Positions 1 to 10,273 of a stretch of DNA of 64,000 nt are shown here, piece after piece (position 1 is the first letter of the stretch; each line of letters begins with the position of its first letter). Origin of the DNA: Rothia mucilaginosa (GTDB lineage: Bacteria > Actinomycetota > Actinomycetes > Actinomycetales > Micrococcaceae). Under the pieces are notes generated by a model. That model did not search any database, had not been told where the DNA came from, and saw only the letters and a program-made list of their open reading frames with translations. The stretch spans positions 372,001 to 436,000 of the forward strand of contig NZ_CABFLY010000001.1 in the NCBI RefSeq assembly GCF_901875305.1, written 5' to 3'. Position numbers and translations under genes: made by a program.

Positions 1-55
1 CCTGTCGGTATTCCTCGTGCCGCACGGTGGCAAGCCGGATCACGCTAAGAAGTAA
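1..55 (+). CDS. C-terminal end of an unidentified protein (partial)
   Basis: An open frame enters from the left edge and stops at TAA 53-55. The visible tail is 17 residues, a short hydrophobic stretch followed by a basic end (PHGGKPDHAKK). It is too short to assign. It lies upstream of the glycine cleavage genes in the same direction and is closed off from them by a terminator hairpin. It does not resemble the end of a GcvH protein, but this cannot be settled from 17 residues. Confidence 0.5.
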   Translation, partial: LSVFLVPHGGKPDHAKK

Positions 56-115
56 TCCATTGAAGATATTTAGATATTCCTCGTAAGAGGTATATCTGAG
101 CTTGTTTTCATAGGG

Positions 116-160
116 GCCCCGGTTCGTCCTCCCGGTCATGGGAGGAGGGACCGGGGCTTT
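116..160 (+). terminator. terminator after the left-edge gene
   Basis: GCCCCGGT (116-123) pairs with ACCGGGGC (150-157), and CCTCCC (128-133) pairs with GGGAGG (140-145). A short TTT follows. This separates the left-edge gene from gcvP. Confidence 0.7.
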
Positions 161-374
161 GCTCTACCCGGTAGCTTCTATCCGGTATCGGGGGCGGGAG
201 AATCTTATGGGGGTGCCAGGGGGAGAGGGGGGAAGACTTATCGTGTTCGGGTATGTCGAATCATGATAATGATGAGAAAAATACGCGGAGATGTGGGACA
301 CTTAAAGCGTTCGACTCGTCGCAATAGCGCGACGTGCCCCCTCTACGGTTTGCGCCGACCAATAGGAGAACCCT
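161..374 (+). promoter_or_regulatory. gcvP leader with a hairpin
   Basis: There is no gene here. A GATAAT at 265-270 could be a -10 box, but no good -35 is visible. Further down, CGTCGC (317-322) pairs with GCGACG (329-334). The flanking GGGACAC (294-300) can pair with GTGCCCC (334-340) with one mismatch, giving a compact stem just before the ribosome binding site AGGAG at about 364-368. Glycine riboswitches often precede gcv genes, but I do not see their conserved core here, so the stem is unassigned. Confidence 0.35.
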
Positions 375-3215
375 ATGTCCTTTATTGATCGTCATCTCGG
401 CCCCCGTTCCGCAGACGCAGAGCAGATGCTCGAAACCTTGGGATATTCTTCCCTGGACGCGCTGATGGACGCAGTTGTCCCCTCGCAGATTCGCCTTGAC
501 GGTGAGCTTCAGCTTCCCGCTCCGCTGTCGGAGCATGAGGCCCTTTCGAAGATTGCTGGCTACTCTGCTAAGAATAAGGTCCTGGCCCAGATGATTGGTG
601 CCGGTTACTACGATGCTGTGACTCCCGCTGTCCTGCGTCGCAATATTCTGGAGAACCCTGGTTTCTACACCTCTTACACTCCTTACCAGGCTGAGATTTC
701 TCAGGGTCGTCTGGAAGCTCTGCTGAACTTCCAGAACACTGTGATGGAGCTGACCGGTCTGGAGATTGCTAACTCTTCGCTGCTGGATGAGGCTTCTGCT
801 GTCGCTGAAGCGGCTGTTATGATGCACCGTGCAAACCGCAAGGTGAAGAACGGTTTCTTCGCAATTGACTCTCGTTGCCTGCCTCAGGTTATTTCGGTGA
901 CTCGTGGCCGTGCGGAGATGCTGGGCATTCCCTTTGTTATCACCGATTTCTCCGAGGGCCTGCCTGAGGGCGATTTGTACGGCATTATCCTGGCTTACCC
1001 TGCACAGGATGGTGAAATCCGTGATATTGAACCGATTATCAAGGCCGCTAAGGAGCGCAACGCCCTGGTGACGGTGGATGCTGATTTGCTGGCTTTGACC
1101 CTGCTGAAGTCTCCCGGCGAGTTGGGTGCAGATATTGCTGTTGGTAACACTCAGCGCTTTGGCTTGCCCTTCTTCTTCGGTGGTCCGCATGCCGGTTACA
1201 TGGCCGTTCACAAGGGTATGGAGCGTACCATGCCGGGTCGTCTGGTGGGTGTCTCGAAGGACCCGACCGGTAAGCCCGCTTACCGCCTGGCCCTGCAGAC
1301 TCGCGAGCAGCACATTCGCCGTGAGAAGGCTACCTCTAATATCTGTACCGCTCAGGCGTTGCTGGCCATTGTTGCGGGTGCTTACGCGATGTACCACGGC
1401 CCCGAAGGTCTGCGCGCTATCGCGAACCGCCTGCACACGAGCGTTGCACGTGTGGCAACCGCTCTGGAGGCAGCAGGCTACAGCATTGCTCATGACACCT
1501 TCTTCGACACCATCGTGGTGGAAGCTCCCGGCCGTGCTGATGAGCTGGTCGCGAAGGCTCTGGAAGCTGGCGTGAACATCCGTCGCTTTGATGAGGACCG
1601 CGTAGGTATTTCTGTGGGTGAATCTCATGGTGAGGAGCTGCTGAAGTCCCTGGTCTCTGCTCTGGGCGGCACCCTCGGCGAGGCAGATCCGAAGTACGAC
1701 CTGCCCTCCGACCTGCTGCGTACCGACGACTACATGCAGCACCCGGTTTTCCACAAGTACCGTTCCGAGACCGAGATGATGCGCTACCTGCGTCACCTGG
1801 CAGACAAGGACCTGGCCCTGGATCGCGCCATGATCCCGTTGGGCTCGTGCACCATGAAGCTGAATGCCGCAGCCGAGATGGAACCCATCTCCTGGCCCGG
1901 ATTCGCTAACATCCACCCGCTGGTTCCCGAGGACCAGGCCGAGGGCTGGCACGACCTGATCAAGGACCTGTCGGATTGGTTGCTCGCTGTTACTGGTTAC
2001 GACCAGATTTCGTTGCAGCCGAACTCGGGTGCTACCGGTGAGTATGCCGGCCTGCGCGCTATCCGCTCCTTCCACGAGGCCAACGGTGACCACGAACGCG
2101 ATACCATTCTGATTCCGCTGTCTGCTCACGGTACCAATGCGGCGTCTGCTGCCCTGGCTGGCCTGAAGGTTGCCGGTGTCGCCACCGCAGAGGACGGCTC
2201 CATCGATGTTGATGATCTGAAGGTCAAGATTGAGAAGTATGGCCCCAAGGTCGCCGGCATCATGATTACCTATCCCTCCACCCACGGCGTGTTTGAGGAA
2301 CAGGTTGTGGAGGTCTGCCAGCTGGTTCACGAGGCGGGCGGCCAGGTGTACCTGGACGGCGCAAACATGAACCCGCAGATGGGCTTCTCGCAGCCCGGTA
2401 AGTTCGGCGGCGACGTTTCGCACCTGAACCTGCACAAGACCTTCTCTATCCCGCACGGTGGTGGTGGCCCCGGTGTTGGCCCTCTGGCTGTGCGTGAGCA
2501 CCTGGCAAAGTTCCTGCCCGGCGATGCTTACCGCGCTGACTCTGAGGGTAAGCTGCCGAACGATGCGGCTCTGCCGATTGCCCAGTCTTTCTACGGATCG
2601 GCGGGCGTCCTGCCCATCAGCTGGATGTATATCGCAATGTCCGGCGCTCCGGGTCTGAAGGATTCGGCTCAGTACTCCGTGCTGAACGCAAACTACATTG
2701 CGAAGAAGCTCAATGATAAGTACCCCGTGCTGTACACCGGCCCCGGCAGCCTGGTCGCTCACGAGTGCATCCTGGACCTGCGTCACCTGACCGATAAGTC
2801 TCACGTGACCGCTGAGGACGTCTGCAAGCGTCTGATGGACTACGGCTTCCACGCACCGACTCTGGCGTTCCCGGTTCCGGGCACCCTGATGGTGGAGCCG
2901 ACTGAGTCCGAGTCGAAGGAAGAGCTTGACCGCTTTATCGAGGCGATGGAGACCATCTACGACGAGATTATCGAGGTTGCCGAGGGTAAGGTAGCCGTTG
3001 AGGATTCCGTCCTGCGCAATGCACCGCACACCGTTGACGTGGTCAGCGCAGACGAGTGGGATCGTGCGTACACTCGCACCCAGGCTGCCTTCCCGGTTCC
3101 GAGCCTGCGCGTTAATAAGTACTTCACTCCGGTGGGTCGTATTGACGGTGCCGGTGGTGACCGTAACTTCGTGTGCGAATGCCCTCCGATGGAGGCTTTC
3201 GACCTGGAAGCATAA
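375..3215 (+). CDS. gcvP: glycine dehydrogenase (decarboxylating), P-protein
   Basis: This 946-residue protein has the normal length for the single-chain P-protein of the glycine cleavage system. The enzyme is PLP-dependent: it decarboxylates glycine and passes the aminomethyl group to the lipoyl arm of GcvH. Two homologous PLP-transferase halves are visible. The catalytic half carries the PLP-lysine motif HLNLHKTFSIPHGGGGPG, with the lysine at about residue 688. The N-terminus (MSFIDRHLGPR) is typical of the family, and AGGAG lies upstream of the ATG. gcvT follows after about 160 bp. gcvH is not in the window, so the cycle needs a distant copy. A long antisense open frame over this gene is a codon-usage shadow. 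Confidence 0.97.
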   Translation: MSFIDRHLGPRSADAEQMLETLGYSSLDALMDAVVPSQIRLDGELQLPAPLSEHEALSKIAGYSAKNKVLAQMIGAGYYDAVTPAVLRRNILENPGFYTSYTPYQAEISQGRLEALLNFQNTVMELTGLEIANSSLLDEASAVAEAAVMMHRANRKVKNGFFAIDSRCLPQVISVTRGRAEMLGIPFVITDFSEGLPEGDLYGIILAYPAQDGEIRDIEPIIKAAKERNALVTVDADLLALTLLKSPGELGADIAVGNTQRFGLPFFFGGPHAGYMAVHKGMERTMPGRLVGVSKDPTGKPAYRLALQTREQHIRREKATSNICTAQALLAIVAGAYAMYHGPEGLRAIANRLHTSVARVATALEAAGYSIAHDTFFDTIVVEAPGRADELVAKALEAGVNIRRFDEDRVGISVGESHGEELLKSLVSALGGTLGEADPKYDLPSDLLRTDDYMQHPVFHKYRSETEMMRYLRHLADKDLALDRAMIPLGSCTMKLNAAAEMEPISWPGFANIHPLVPEDQAEGWHDLIKDLSDWLLAVTGYDQISLQPNSGATGEYAGLRAIRSFHEANGDHERDTILIPLSAHGTNAASAALAGLKVAGVATAEDGSIDVDDLKVKIEKYGPKVAGIMITYPSTHGVFEEQVVEVCQLVHEAGGQVYLDGANMNPQMGFSQPGKFGGDVSHLNLHKTFSIPHGGGGPGVGPLAVREHLAKFLPGDAYRADSEGKLPNDAALPIAQSFYGSAGVLPISWMYIAMSGAPGLKDSAQYSVLNANYIAKKLNDKYPVLYTGPGSLVAHECILDLRHLTDKSHVTAEDVCKRLMDYGFHAPTLAFPVPGTLMVEPTESESKEELDRFIEAMETIYDEIIEVAEGKVAVEDSVLRNAPHTVDVVSADEWDRAYTRTQAAFPVPSLRVNKYFTPVGRIDGAGGDRNFVCECPPMEAFDLEA

Positions 3216-3378
3216 GGAGCGTTTGACGCTCTAGGGGTGGCCACTCGGCTCACCCCGCCCCGTCCGTCTCCTTTGAGAGATGGGCGGGATTGGCTCCCTC
3301 TCTGGTCTCCTGCTGGAGAGGGGGCTTGAAACACAATGATTGCAATGACAGCACAAAGCTGTGCGTGAGGAGAATCTA

Positions 3379-4497
3379 ATGTCCCCCAAGAAGACCTCCC
3401 TGTACCCGGTTCACGAGAAGCTGGGCGCATCCTTCACCGATTTCGGCGGCTGGGATATGCCCCTGAAGTACTCGAACGACGTCGCCGAGCACGAAGCCGT
3501 TCGTACCCGCGCCGGTATTTTTGACCTCTCTCACATGGGTGAGTTCCGTGTGACCGGTCCGGATGCCGCAGCATTCCTTGACTACGCTCTGGTCTCGAAC
3601 ATGTCCGTCCTGAAGGTCGGCAAGGCTAAGTACTCCATCCTGGTCAATGACAAGGGCGGTGTTATCGACGATCTAATCACCTACCGTCTGGGCGACGATG
3701 AGTTCATGGTTGTTCCTAACGCGGCCAACATCGACACTGATTACGCTGCCATGAGCGAGCGCATGGGCGACTTCAACGTTGAGTTCGTCAATGAGTCGGA
3801 TCAGACCTCTTTGATTGCTGTTCAGGGCCCTCGCGCGGAGGAAATTCTGCTGGCAGCCGGTGCCTCTGACGAGGGTGCCGTGCGCGAGCTGAAGTACTAC
3901 GCTTCGGTACCGCTGACCATCGCTGGTGTCGATGTGCTTCTGGCTCGCACCGGTTACACCGGTGAGGACGGCTTCGAGCTGTTCGTGCCGAACGAGCACG
4001 CTGTTGAGCTGTGGGACAAGCTGGTTGCCGCCGGTGAGCCCTTCGGTCTGACTCCCGCGGGTCTGGCATCCCGCGATTCCCTGCGTCTCGAGGCAGGTAT
4101 GCCCCTGTACGGCCATGAGCTTGGCCTGGACATCACCCCCTTCGAGTCCGGCCTGGGTCGTCTGGTTGAGATTGCGCTGGAGAAGAAGGCCGCCGATTTC
4201 GTGGGCCGTCAGGCTCTGTCCGAGTTGGCGAAGGAAGATTCCCCTCGCATCCTGGTGGGTCTGAAGGCTCAGGCGAAGCGCCCTGCACGTGCCGGTTCCA
4301 AGTTGGTGGATGCTGAAGGTAACGAGGTTGGTGAGGTTACCTCCGGTATTCCTTCCCCGACCCTGGGCTACCCGGTTGCGATGGCTCTGGTGAACCGTGA
4401 GTTCTCGGAGCTCGGGTCCACCATTGACGTGGATATTCGCGGTAAGCGCGCCCCCTTCGACGTTGTGGCTTTGCCCTTCTACAAGCGTGAAAAGTAA
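3379..4497 (+). CDS. gcvT: aminomethyltransferase, glycine cleavage T-protein
   Basis: This 372-residue GcvT transfers the methylene group from aminomethyl-GcvH to tetrahydrofolate, giving 5,10-methylene-THF and ammonia. Family signatures are the N-terminal H-x-G-(7)-GGWDMP region, FDLSHMGEF and the TGYTGEDGFEL block. The frame is open from a GTG at 3361, but ATG 3379 with GAGGAG six bases upstream is the better start and gives the expected N-terminus. It lies 163 bp behind gcvP with no obvious new promoter, so it is probably co-transcribed. A terminator follows. Confidence 0.96.
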   Translation: MSPKKTSLYPVHEKLGASFTDFGGWDMPLKYSNDVAEHEAVRTRAGIFDLSHMGEFRVTGPDAAAFLDYALVSNMSVLKVGKAKYSILVNDKGGVIDDLITYRLGDDEFMVVPNAANIDTDYAAMSERMGDFNVEFVNESDQTSLIAVQGPRAEEILLAAGASDEGAVRELKYYASVPLTIAGVDVLLARTGYTGEDGFELFVPNEHAVELWDKLVAAGEPFGLTPAGLASRDSLRLEAGMPLYGHELGLDITPFESGLGRLVEIALEKKAADFVGRQALSELAKEDSPRILVGLKAQAKRPARAGSKLVDAEGNEVGEVTSGIPSPTLGYPVAMALVNREFSELGSTIDVDIRGKRAPFDVVALPFYKREK

Positions 4498-4534
4498 CGA
4501 AATATACTGCGTGAGGTAACTTCCGCAGAGCGAA

Positions 4535-4568
4535 AGGCGCCGTGTTTTCGAGAGGACGCGGCGCCTTC
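4535..4568 (+). terminator. terminator after gcvT
   Basis: AAGGCGCCG (4535-4543) pairs with CGGCGCCTT (4560-4568). The T-run is weak. It separates gcvPT from sdaA. Confidence 0.65.
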
Positions 4569-4807
4569 CGTGTGTTGGGACGGTAGTTGGGCCGAAGCAG
4601 CTGGGGGAGTGGGGGTATGAGGGCGTACCCTCACCTTAGTTTCTGCATCCTCAGAAGTGCGTTAGGATTAGAGCGGTTAGTCAAGGAGGACTGTCCGTTA
4701 TCACTACCTCATATGAATTAGGTGGAATACCGAGCCTGGTAGTTTTCGGTGACCGGTGTTCCGTGAGACTGCGCCCTGCAGGGTGCAATAACTTCGAAGG
4801 ACAGAAC

Positions 4808-6304
4808 GTGGCGATCAATCAGAGCACTCCCAGTAGCGCCCAGAAGAAGGCGGAGGCCCTTCCCTACGACATCAGTGTTTTTGAGCTGTTCAGTATTGGC
4901 GTTGGCCCATCCAGCTCCCACACCGTAGGTCCCATGCGTGCGTCGAATCGTTTTGTGGCTGAGCTGATTGATGAAGGCCTGCTGGACCGCGTGACTGGCG
5001 TGCACATCGATTTGTACGGTTCGTTGGCCGCAACCGGTGCTGGTCACGGCACGATGAGTGCCGCGCTGAAGGGTCTGTGCGGCTTCGTTCCTGAGACGAT
5101 TGATATTGCAGCTGCGGAGGCTATGATTGAGCGCAATAGCGTTGACGGCACCCTGCCTCTGGCTGGCTATCCTTCTTCCTCGTACGGCGTGAACGCTCCC
5201 GGCGGCGAGGAGAACAAGGTGTACGGTCCGGTGGTGCACTACCGTGAGATTGACATGACCTTGCGCCCTCTGACTGTTCTTCCGCGCCACACGAACGGCA
5301 TGAAGATTGCCGCGTTTGCGGGGGAGGAGCTACTGCTGGAGCGTACCTATTACTCGATTGGCGGCGGCTTTATTGTTGAGGGGGATGAGGAAGCGACCGG
5401 TGGCGCCTCGCTCACGAACCCGCCCTACCCCTTCGGCTCGGGCGCCGAGCTCATTGAGATGGCGAACGAGGCAAGTATGTCGATTGCGCAGCTGAAGATG
5501 GCGAACGAGTGTTCGCTACGTACGGAGCAGGAGGTGCGCGCAGGCATCCTGCATATTTATCGCGTCATGAAGGAGTGCATTGGCTCCTCTCTGGCTCGTG
5601 TGGGATATTTGCCTGGTCCGCTGAAGGTGCGTTGCCGTGCGGGTGCGTGGCATCGTGACTTGATGGTGGAGGATCCCGGCAAGTCTCCGGAATTTGCGAT
5701 TGACTGGGTAAACCTGATTGCCTTGGCGGTGAATGAGGAGAACGCGTTTGGTGGCCGTGTGGTGACGGCCCCGACAAACGGTGCATCCGGTATTATTCCG
5801 GCGGTTTTGCACTATGCGATGAACTACACCCCGGGTATTCGTCATTGCGGTCAGGCTGCTCGTGAGCAGGCAATTGTGGATTTCTTCCTGGCTTCGGCCG
5901 CCGTGGGTGTGCTGTATAAGAAGCGCGCCTCGATTTCTGGTGCTGAGGTTGGGTGCCAGGGCGAGGTGGGTAGCGCCAGCTCGATGGCTGCGGCCGGCTT
6001 GGCACAGGTGCTGGGTGGTACCCCCGAGCAGGTGGAGAACGCGGCCGAGATTGCTATGGAACATAATCTTGGCCTGACCTGTGATCCCGTTGGCGGGTTG
6101 GTGCAGATTCCGTGTATTGAGCGTAATGCGATGGCTGCGTCGAATGCTGTGACGGCCGCCCGTATGGCACTTCGCGGAGATGGCACGCACCGCGTGTCGC
6201 TGGATCAGGTGATTGAGACGATGCGCCAGACCGGCTTGGATATGTCGCACCGCTATAAGGAAACTTCGATGGGCGGCCTGGCCGTTAACGTGGTGGAGTG
6301 CTAG
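4808..6304 (+). CDS. sdaA: L-serine dehydratase, iron-sulfur, single chain
   Basis: This is a 498-residue one-chain L-serine deaminase that converts L-serine to pyruvate and ammonia with a [4Fe-4S] cluster. The N-terminal beta domain has the signature FSIGVGPSSSHTVGPMRA. The C-terminal alpha domain carries the cluster cysteines in GCQGEVG (about C383), LTCDPVGG (C425) and IPCIERN (C436). The frame is open from 4763, but GTG 4808 with AAGGA six bases upstream is preferred. Together with GcvPT and a glyA elsewhere, it would let the cell use glycine and serine as carbon sources (inference from context). Confidence 0.95.
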   Translation: MAINQSTPSSAQKKAEALPYDISVFELFSIGVGPSSSHTVGPMRASNRFVAELIDEGLLDRVTGVHIDLYGSLAATGAGHGTMSAALKGLCGFVPETIDIAAAEAMIERNSVDGTLPLAGYPSSSYGVNAPGGEENKVYGPVVHYREIDMTLRPLTVLPRHTNGMKIAAFAGEELLLERTYYSIGGGFIVEGDEEATGGASLTNPPYPFGSGAELIEMANEASMSIAQLKMANECSLRTEQEVRAGILHIYRVMKECIGSSLARVGYLPGPLKVRCRAGAWHRDLMVEDPGKSPEFAIDWVNLIALAVNEENAFGGRVVTAPTNGASGIIPAVLHYAMNYTPGIRHCGQAAREQAIVDFFLASAAVGVLYKKRASISGAEVGCQGEVGSASSMAAAGLAQVLGGTPEQVENAAEIAMEHNLGLTCDPVGGLVQIPCIERNAMAASNAVTAARMALRGDGTHRVSLDQVIETMRQTGLDMSHRYKETSMGGLAVNVVEC

Positions 6305-6656
6305 GTTCCTCGTGGTAGTTGGCGGGTTCTCAGGAGGGTAAACCGTTGAGAAGCAGCCGGCGACCACCCGCATAGGGTTCCTCTTTGGAGGGGTAGAAAG
6401 TGCATTTCGGTGTCAGGTTTGCACTCGCCCTTCGGGTGTGGTAGACAAAATAGATTTCTTCCTGTATCGTTAGTATTTACGCTTTCCCTAACCTTTGTGC
6501 CTTCATATAGCGGTGGGCACGGGCTGAAGGTGACGTTTTCCGTCCGACATCTGTAGCTTCGAGCACCGTTTATGCGGGGGCCGAGGTTGTCATGTCGCCG
6601 GTAAAGTCGCCGGGAGGCTGATTGCTAACAGACATGTCTGTGGAAGGATCCCCATT
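6305..6656 (+). promoter_or_regulatory. rpoB promoter and leader
   Basis: There is no gene in this 352-bp gap. A good promoter candidate is TTGCAC (6419-6424), a 17-bp spacer and TAGACA (6442-6447). That leaves a leader of about 200 bp before rpoB. The usual upstream neighbours rplJ and rplL are absent, so rpoB probably starts from its own promoter here. Confidence 0.5.
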
Positions 6657-9600
6657 TTGGTCGCTTCGAGCACCTCTAACCATGACGCCGCTAACGGCGC
6701 AGAGAACGTCTCGCGCCGAATTTCATTCGCGAAGATTAATGAACCGCTGAAGGTTCCCAACCTGCTTGCTATCCAGACCGATAGCTTCGACCGCCTCGTG
6801 GGTAACGAGCGCTGGGCGGAGCGTCTGGAATCCGCGCAGGCTGCTGGTGACACCTCTGTTCCCGCACAGTCCGGTCTGGCTGAGATCTTTGAAGAGATTT
6901 CCCCGATTCGCGACTTCCAGGAGACCATGCAGCTCTCCTTCTCCGAGCCCGAGTTCGCCGACCCCAAGTACTCCGTTGAGGAGTGCAAGGATCGCGATGC
7001 AACCTACTCGGCACCGCTGTATATCAAGGCTGAATTCATGAACCTCACCACCGGTGAGGTCAAGCAGCAGACCCTGTTCATGGGCGACTTCCCCCTAATG
7101 ACCGAGGCCGGTACCTTCGTGATTAACGGTACTGAGCGTGTGGTCGTCTCCCAGCTGGTGCGTTCCCCCGGCGCCTACTTCGAGAAGGCTCCGGACCGTA
7201 CTTCCGATAAGGACATTTACTCGGCCCGCGTGATTCCCTCCCGCGGTGCATGGTTCGAGCTTGAGATTGATAAGCGCGACCAGGTGGGCGTGCGTCTGGA
7301 CCGCAAGCGTAAGCAGTCCGTGACCGTTCTGCTCAAGGCTCTGGGTTGGACCGAGTCCAAGATTCTGGCCGAGTTCGGTCAGTACGACTCCATCCGTGCA
7401 ACCCTCGAGAAGGACTCCGTCAAGGACCGCGACGAGGCCCTGCTGGACATTTACCGCAAGCTGCGCCCGGGTGAGCCCCCGACGGTTGAAGCTGCCCAGG
7501 CTCTGCTGGACAACATGTACTTCACCCCGCGCCGCTACGACCTGGCGAAGGTTGGCCGTTACAAGCTGAACCGTAAGCTGGGCGTGGACGTTCCCCTGGA
7601 TTCCCCCGAGGCTTCCGTGCTCAGCCAGGACGACATCGCTCAGATGATTCGTTACCTCTGCGCTCTGCACGCTGGCGAGACCAGCATCCCGGGTGTGCGC
7701 GATGGCGAGGAAATCTCCCTGAAGGTCGACATCGACGATATCGACCACTTCGGTAACCGTCGTATCCGCACTGTGGGTGAGCTGATTGAAAACCAGATCC
7801 GTACTGGTCTGTCCCGTATGGAGCGTGTGGTTCGCGAGCGTATGACCACTCAGGACGTTGAAGCTATCACCCCGCAGTCCCTGGTGAACATTCGCCCCGT
7901 CGTGGCAGCTATCAAGGAGTTCTTCGGTACTTCTCAGCTGTCCCAGTTCATGGACCAGAACAACCCGCTGGCGGGTCTGACCCACAAGCGTCGTCTGTCT
8001 GCGCTGGGCCCGGGCGGTCTGTCCCGTGACCGTGCAGGTATGGAAGTGCGAGACGTGCACCCCTCGCACTACGGTCGTATGTGCCCCATTGAAACCCCTG
8101 AAGGCCCGAACATTGGTCTGATTGGTTCGCTGGCAACCTACGGTCGCATCAACTCCTTCGGTTTCATTGAGACCCCCTACCGCGTGGTGACCGATGGCCG
8201 CGTGAGCGATGAGGTCCGCTACCTGACCGCGGACGACGAGAAGTCCGTTGTTATCGCGCAGGCAAACGCACCGCTGAATCCGGACCGCACCTTCGCTGAG
8301 AACGAGGTTCTCTGCCGTGCAGGCGATGGTTCTGGTGAGGCTGTTCTGGCTGCTCCCGGTGCCGTTCAGTTCATGGACGTCTCCCCGCGTCAGATGGTGT
8401 CTGTGGCTACCGCCCTGATTCCTTACCTGGAGCACGACGACGCTAACCGAGCACTGATGGGTGCCAACATGCAGCGTCAGGCTGTGCCTCTGCTGGAGTC
8501 TGAGGCTCCCGTGGTGGGTACCGGTATGGAGAAGTACGCAGCACTGGACTCCGGTGACTCCGTGCTCGCGAAGAAGCCCGGTGTGGTTTCTTCCGTGGAC
8601 GCTAAGACCGTTATTGTCCGTAACGACGACGGCTCTGTCTCCACCTACCCGATCATGAAGTTCTCCCGTTCGAACCCGGGTAACTGCTACAACCAGCGCG
8701 TTGTGGTGAAGGAAGGCCAGCGCGTCGAATACCGCGACGTTATTGCTGACGGCCCCTCCACCGACGGCGGCGAGTTGGCACTGGGTAAGAACCTGCTCGT
8801 GGCATACATGCCGTGGGAAGGCCTGAACTACGAGGATGCGATCATCCTCTCCCAGCGCATGGTTTCTGAGGACGTGCTGACCTCGATCCACATCGAGGAG
8901 CACGAGATTGACGCCCGCGACACCAAGCTGGGCCCCGAGGAGATTACCCGCGACATCCCGAACGTGTCCGAGGACGTTCTCTCGGCTCTGGACGAGCGCG
9001 GCATCATCCACATCGGTGCTGAGGTTGAGGCTGGCGACATCCTCGTCGGTAAGGTCACCCCCAAGGGCGAGACCGAGCTGACCCCCGAGGAGCGCCTGTT
9101 GCGCGCAATCTTCGGTGAGAAGTCTCGCGAGGTTCGCGACACCTCTCTGAAGGTTCCTCACGGCGAGTCCGGTACCGTCATCGGTATCCGCATCTTCGAC
9201 CGCGAGAACAACGACGAGGACGATCTGCCCCCGGGCGTGAACCAGCTGGTCCGCGTGTACGTGGCTCAGAAGCGTAAGATTACCGACGGCGACAAGCTCG
9301 CGGGCCGCCACGGTAACAAGGGTGTTATTTCCAAGATTCTGCCGATTGAGGATATGCCCTTCCTGGAAGACGGTACCCCCGTGGACGTCATCCTGAACCC
9401 CCTGGGCGTGCCCGGTCGTATGAACATTGGTCAGGTTCTGGAAGTCCACACCGGTTGGCTGGCTAAGCAGGGTTGGAAGATTGAGGGCGAGCCCGAGTGG
9501 CTCAAGCACATGCCGAACTTCCCGAAGGAATCCGGCCCGACTCGCCTGGCAACCCCGGTGTTCGACGGCGCCCACGAGGACGAACTGTTCGACCTCATGG

Positions 9601-10163
9601 ACCACTCGAACCCGAACCGCGACGGCGATCGTCTGATTAACCGCTCCGGTAAGGCACGTCTGATTGACGGCCGTTCCGGTGAGCCGTTCCCGGATCCGAT
9701 TTCGGTGGGTTACCAGTACATCCTGAAGCTGCACCACCTGGTGGACGATAAGATTCACGCTCGTTCTACCGGTCCTTACTCGATGATTACCCAGCAGCCC
9801 CTGGGTGGTAAGGCTCAGTTTGGTGGTCAGCGCTTCGGGGAGATGGAAGTGTGGGCGCTGGAAGCATACGGCGCCGCATACACCCTGCAGGAAATCCTGA
9901 CCGTCAAGTCCGATGACGTGGCGGGCCGTGTGAAGGTTTACGAGGCTATCGTGAAGGGCGAGAACATCCCTGAGCCGGGTATCCCCGAATCCTTCAAGGT
10001 TCTTATCAAGGAAATGCAGTCCCTGTGCCTGAACGTTGAGGTGCTCTCCACCGACGGCAAGATTATTGAGATGAGCGACTCGGAGGAAGAAGGCTTCCGG
10101 GCAGCAGAAGATATGGGCGTGAGCCTGACCCACGACGAGCCCAGCTCGGTCGACGAGGCATAA
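6657..10163 (+). CDS. rpoB: DNA-directed RNA polymerase beta subunit
   Basis: This is a 1168-residue beta subunit of core RNA polymerase. The start is taken as TTG 6657, with AAGGA about ten bases upstream; the resulting N-terminus ([23 protein letters not shown]) fits Micrococcaceae. The rifampicin pocket is intact and wild type: [16 protein letters not shown] and RLSALGPGG, with D433, H443 and S448 matching E. coli D516, H526 and S531. No resistance substitution is visible there. The C-terminus has [23 protein letters not shown], which contacts beta-prime. rpoC follows 110 bp downstream. Confidence 0.98.
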   Translation: MVASSTSNHDAANGAENVSRRISFAKINEPLKVPNLLAIQTDSFDRLVGNERWAERLESAQAAGDTSVPAQSGLAEIFEEISPIRDFQETMQLSFSEPEFADPKYSVEECKDRDATYSAPLYIKAEFMNLTTGEVKQQTLFMGDFPLMTEAGTFVINGTERVVVSQLVRSPGAYFEKAPDRTSDKDIYSARVIPSRGAWFELEIDKRDQVGVRLDRKRKQSVTVLLKALGWTESKILAEFGQYDSIRATLEKDSVKDRDEALLDIYRKLRPGEPPTVEAAQALLDNMYFTPRRYDLAKVGRYKLNRKLGVDVPLDSPEASVLSQDDIAQMIRYLCALHAGETSIPGVRDGEEISLKVDIDDIDHFGNRRIRTVGELIENQIRTGLSRMERVVRERMTTQDVEAITPQSLVNIRPVVAAIKEFFGTSQLSQFMDQNNPLAGLTHKRRLSALGPGGLSRDRAGMEVRDVHPSHYGRMCPIETPEGPNIGLIGSLATYGRINSFGFIETPYRVVTDGRVSDEVRYLTADDEKSVVIAQANAPLNPDRTFAENEVLCRAGDGSGEAVLAAPGAVQFMDVSPRQMVSVATALIPYLEHDDANRALMGANMQRQAVPLLESEAPVVGTGMEKYAALDSGDSVLAKKPGVVSSVDAKTVIVRNDDGSVSTYPIMKFSRSNPGNCYNQRVVVKEGQRVEYRDVIADGPSTDGGELALGKNLLVAYMPWEGLNYEDAIILSQRMVSEDVLTSIHIEEHEIDARDTKLGPEEITRDIPNVSEDVLSALDERGIIHIGAEVEAGDILVGKVTPKGETELTPEERLLRAIFGEKSREVRDTSLKVPHGESGTVIGIRIFDRENNDEDDLPPGVNQLVRVYVAQKRKITDGDKLAGRHGNKGVISKILPIEDMPFLEDGTPVDVILNPLGVPGRMNIGQVLEVHTGWLAKQGWKIEGEPEWLKHMPNFPKESGPTRLATPVFDGAHEDELFDLMDHSNPNRDGDRLINRSGKARLIDGRSGEPFPDPISVGYQYILKLHHLVDDKIHARSTGPYSMITQQPLGGKAQFGGQRFGEMEVWALEAYGAAYTLQEILTVKSDDVAGRVKVYEAIVKGENIPEPGIPESFKVLIKEMQSLCLNVEVLSTDGKIIEMSDSEEEGFRAAEDMGVSLTHDEPSSVDEA

Positions 10164-10273
10164 GCACCGCCTCCTTCTAGGGTGGGGAACCTCGCATGTG
10201 CTCGCGTGCGTTGTGAGGTTCCCGCCCGCTAACCCAAGTCTTCAGAAACTTACAGAAAGAGATTAGGACCGAT

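Noticed and set aside
161-374. Glycine riboswitch before gcvP
   Set aside because: Looked for the conserved glycine aptamer core; not seen. Only an unassigned stem is reported.
261-3029. Long open frame antisense to gcvP
   Set aside because: It mirrors gcvP codon usage in a GC-biased genome; the translation has no family features or plausible ribosome binding site, while gcvP is certain.
7920-8040. Rifampicin resistance mutation in rpoB
   Set aside because: Residues matching E. coli D516, H526 and S531 are all wild type.
7095-10133. 1012-residue open frame antisense to rpoB
   Set aside because: A shadow of strongly biased codons in rpoB; low-complexity product rich in H, V, L and N with no recognisable domain.
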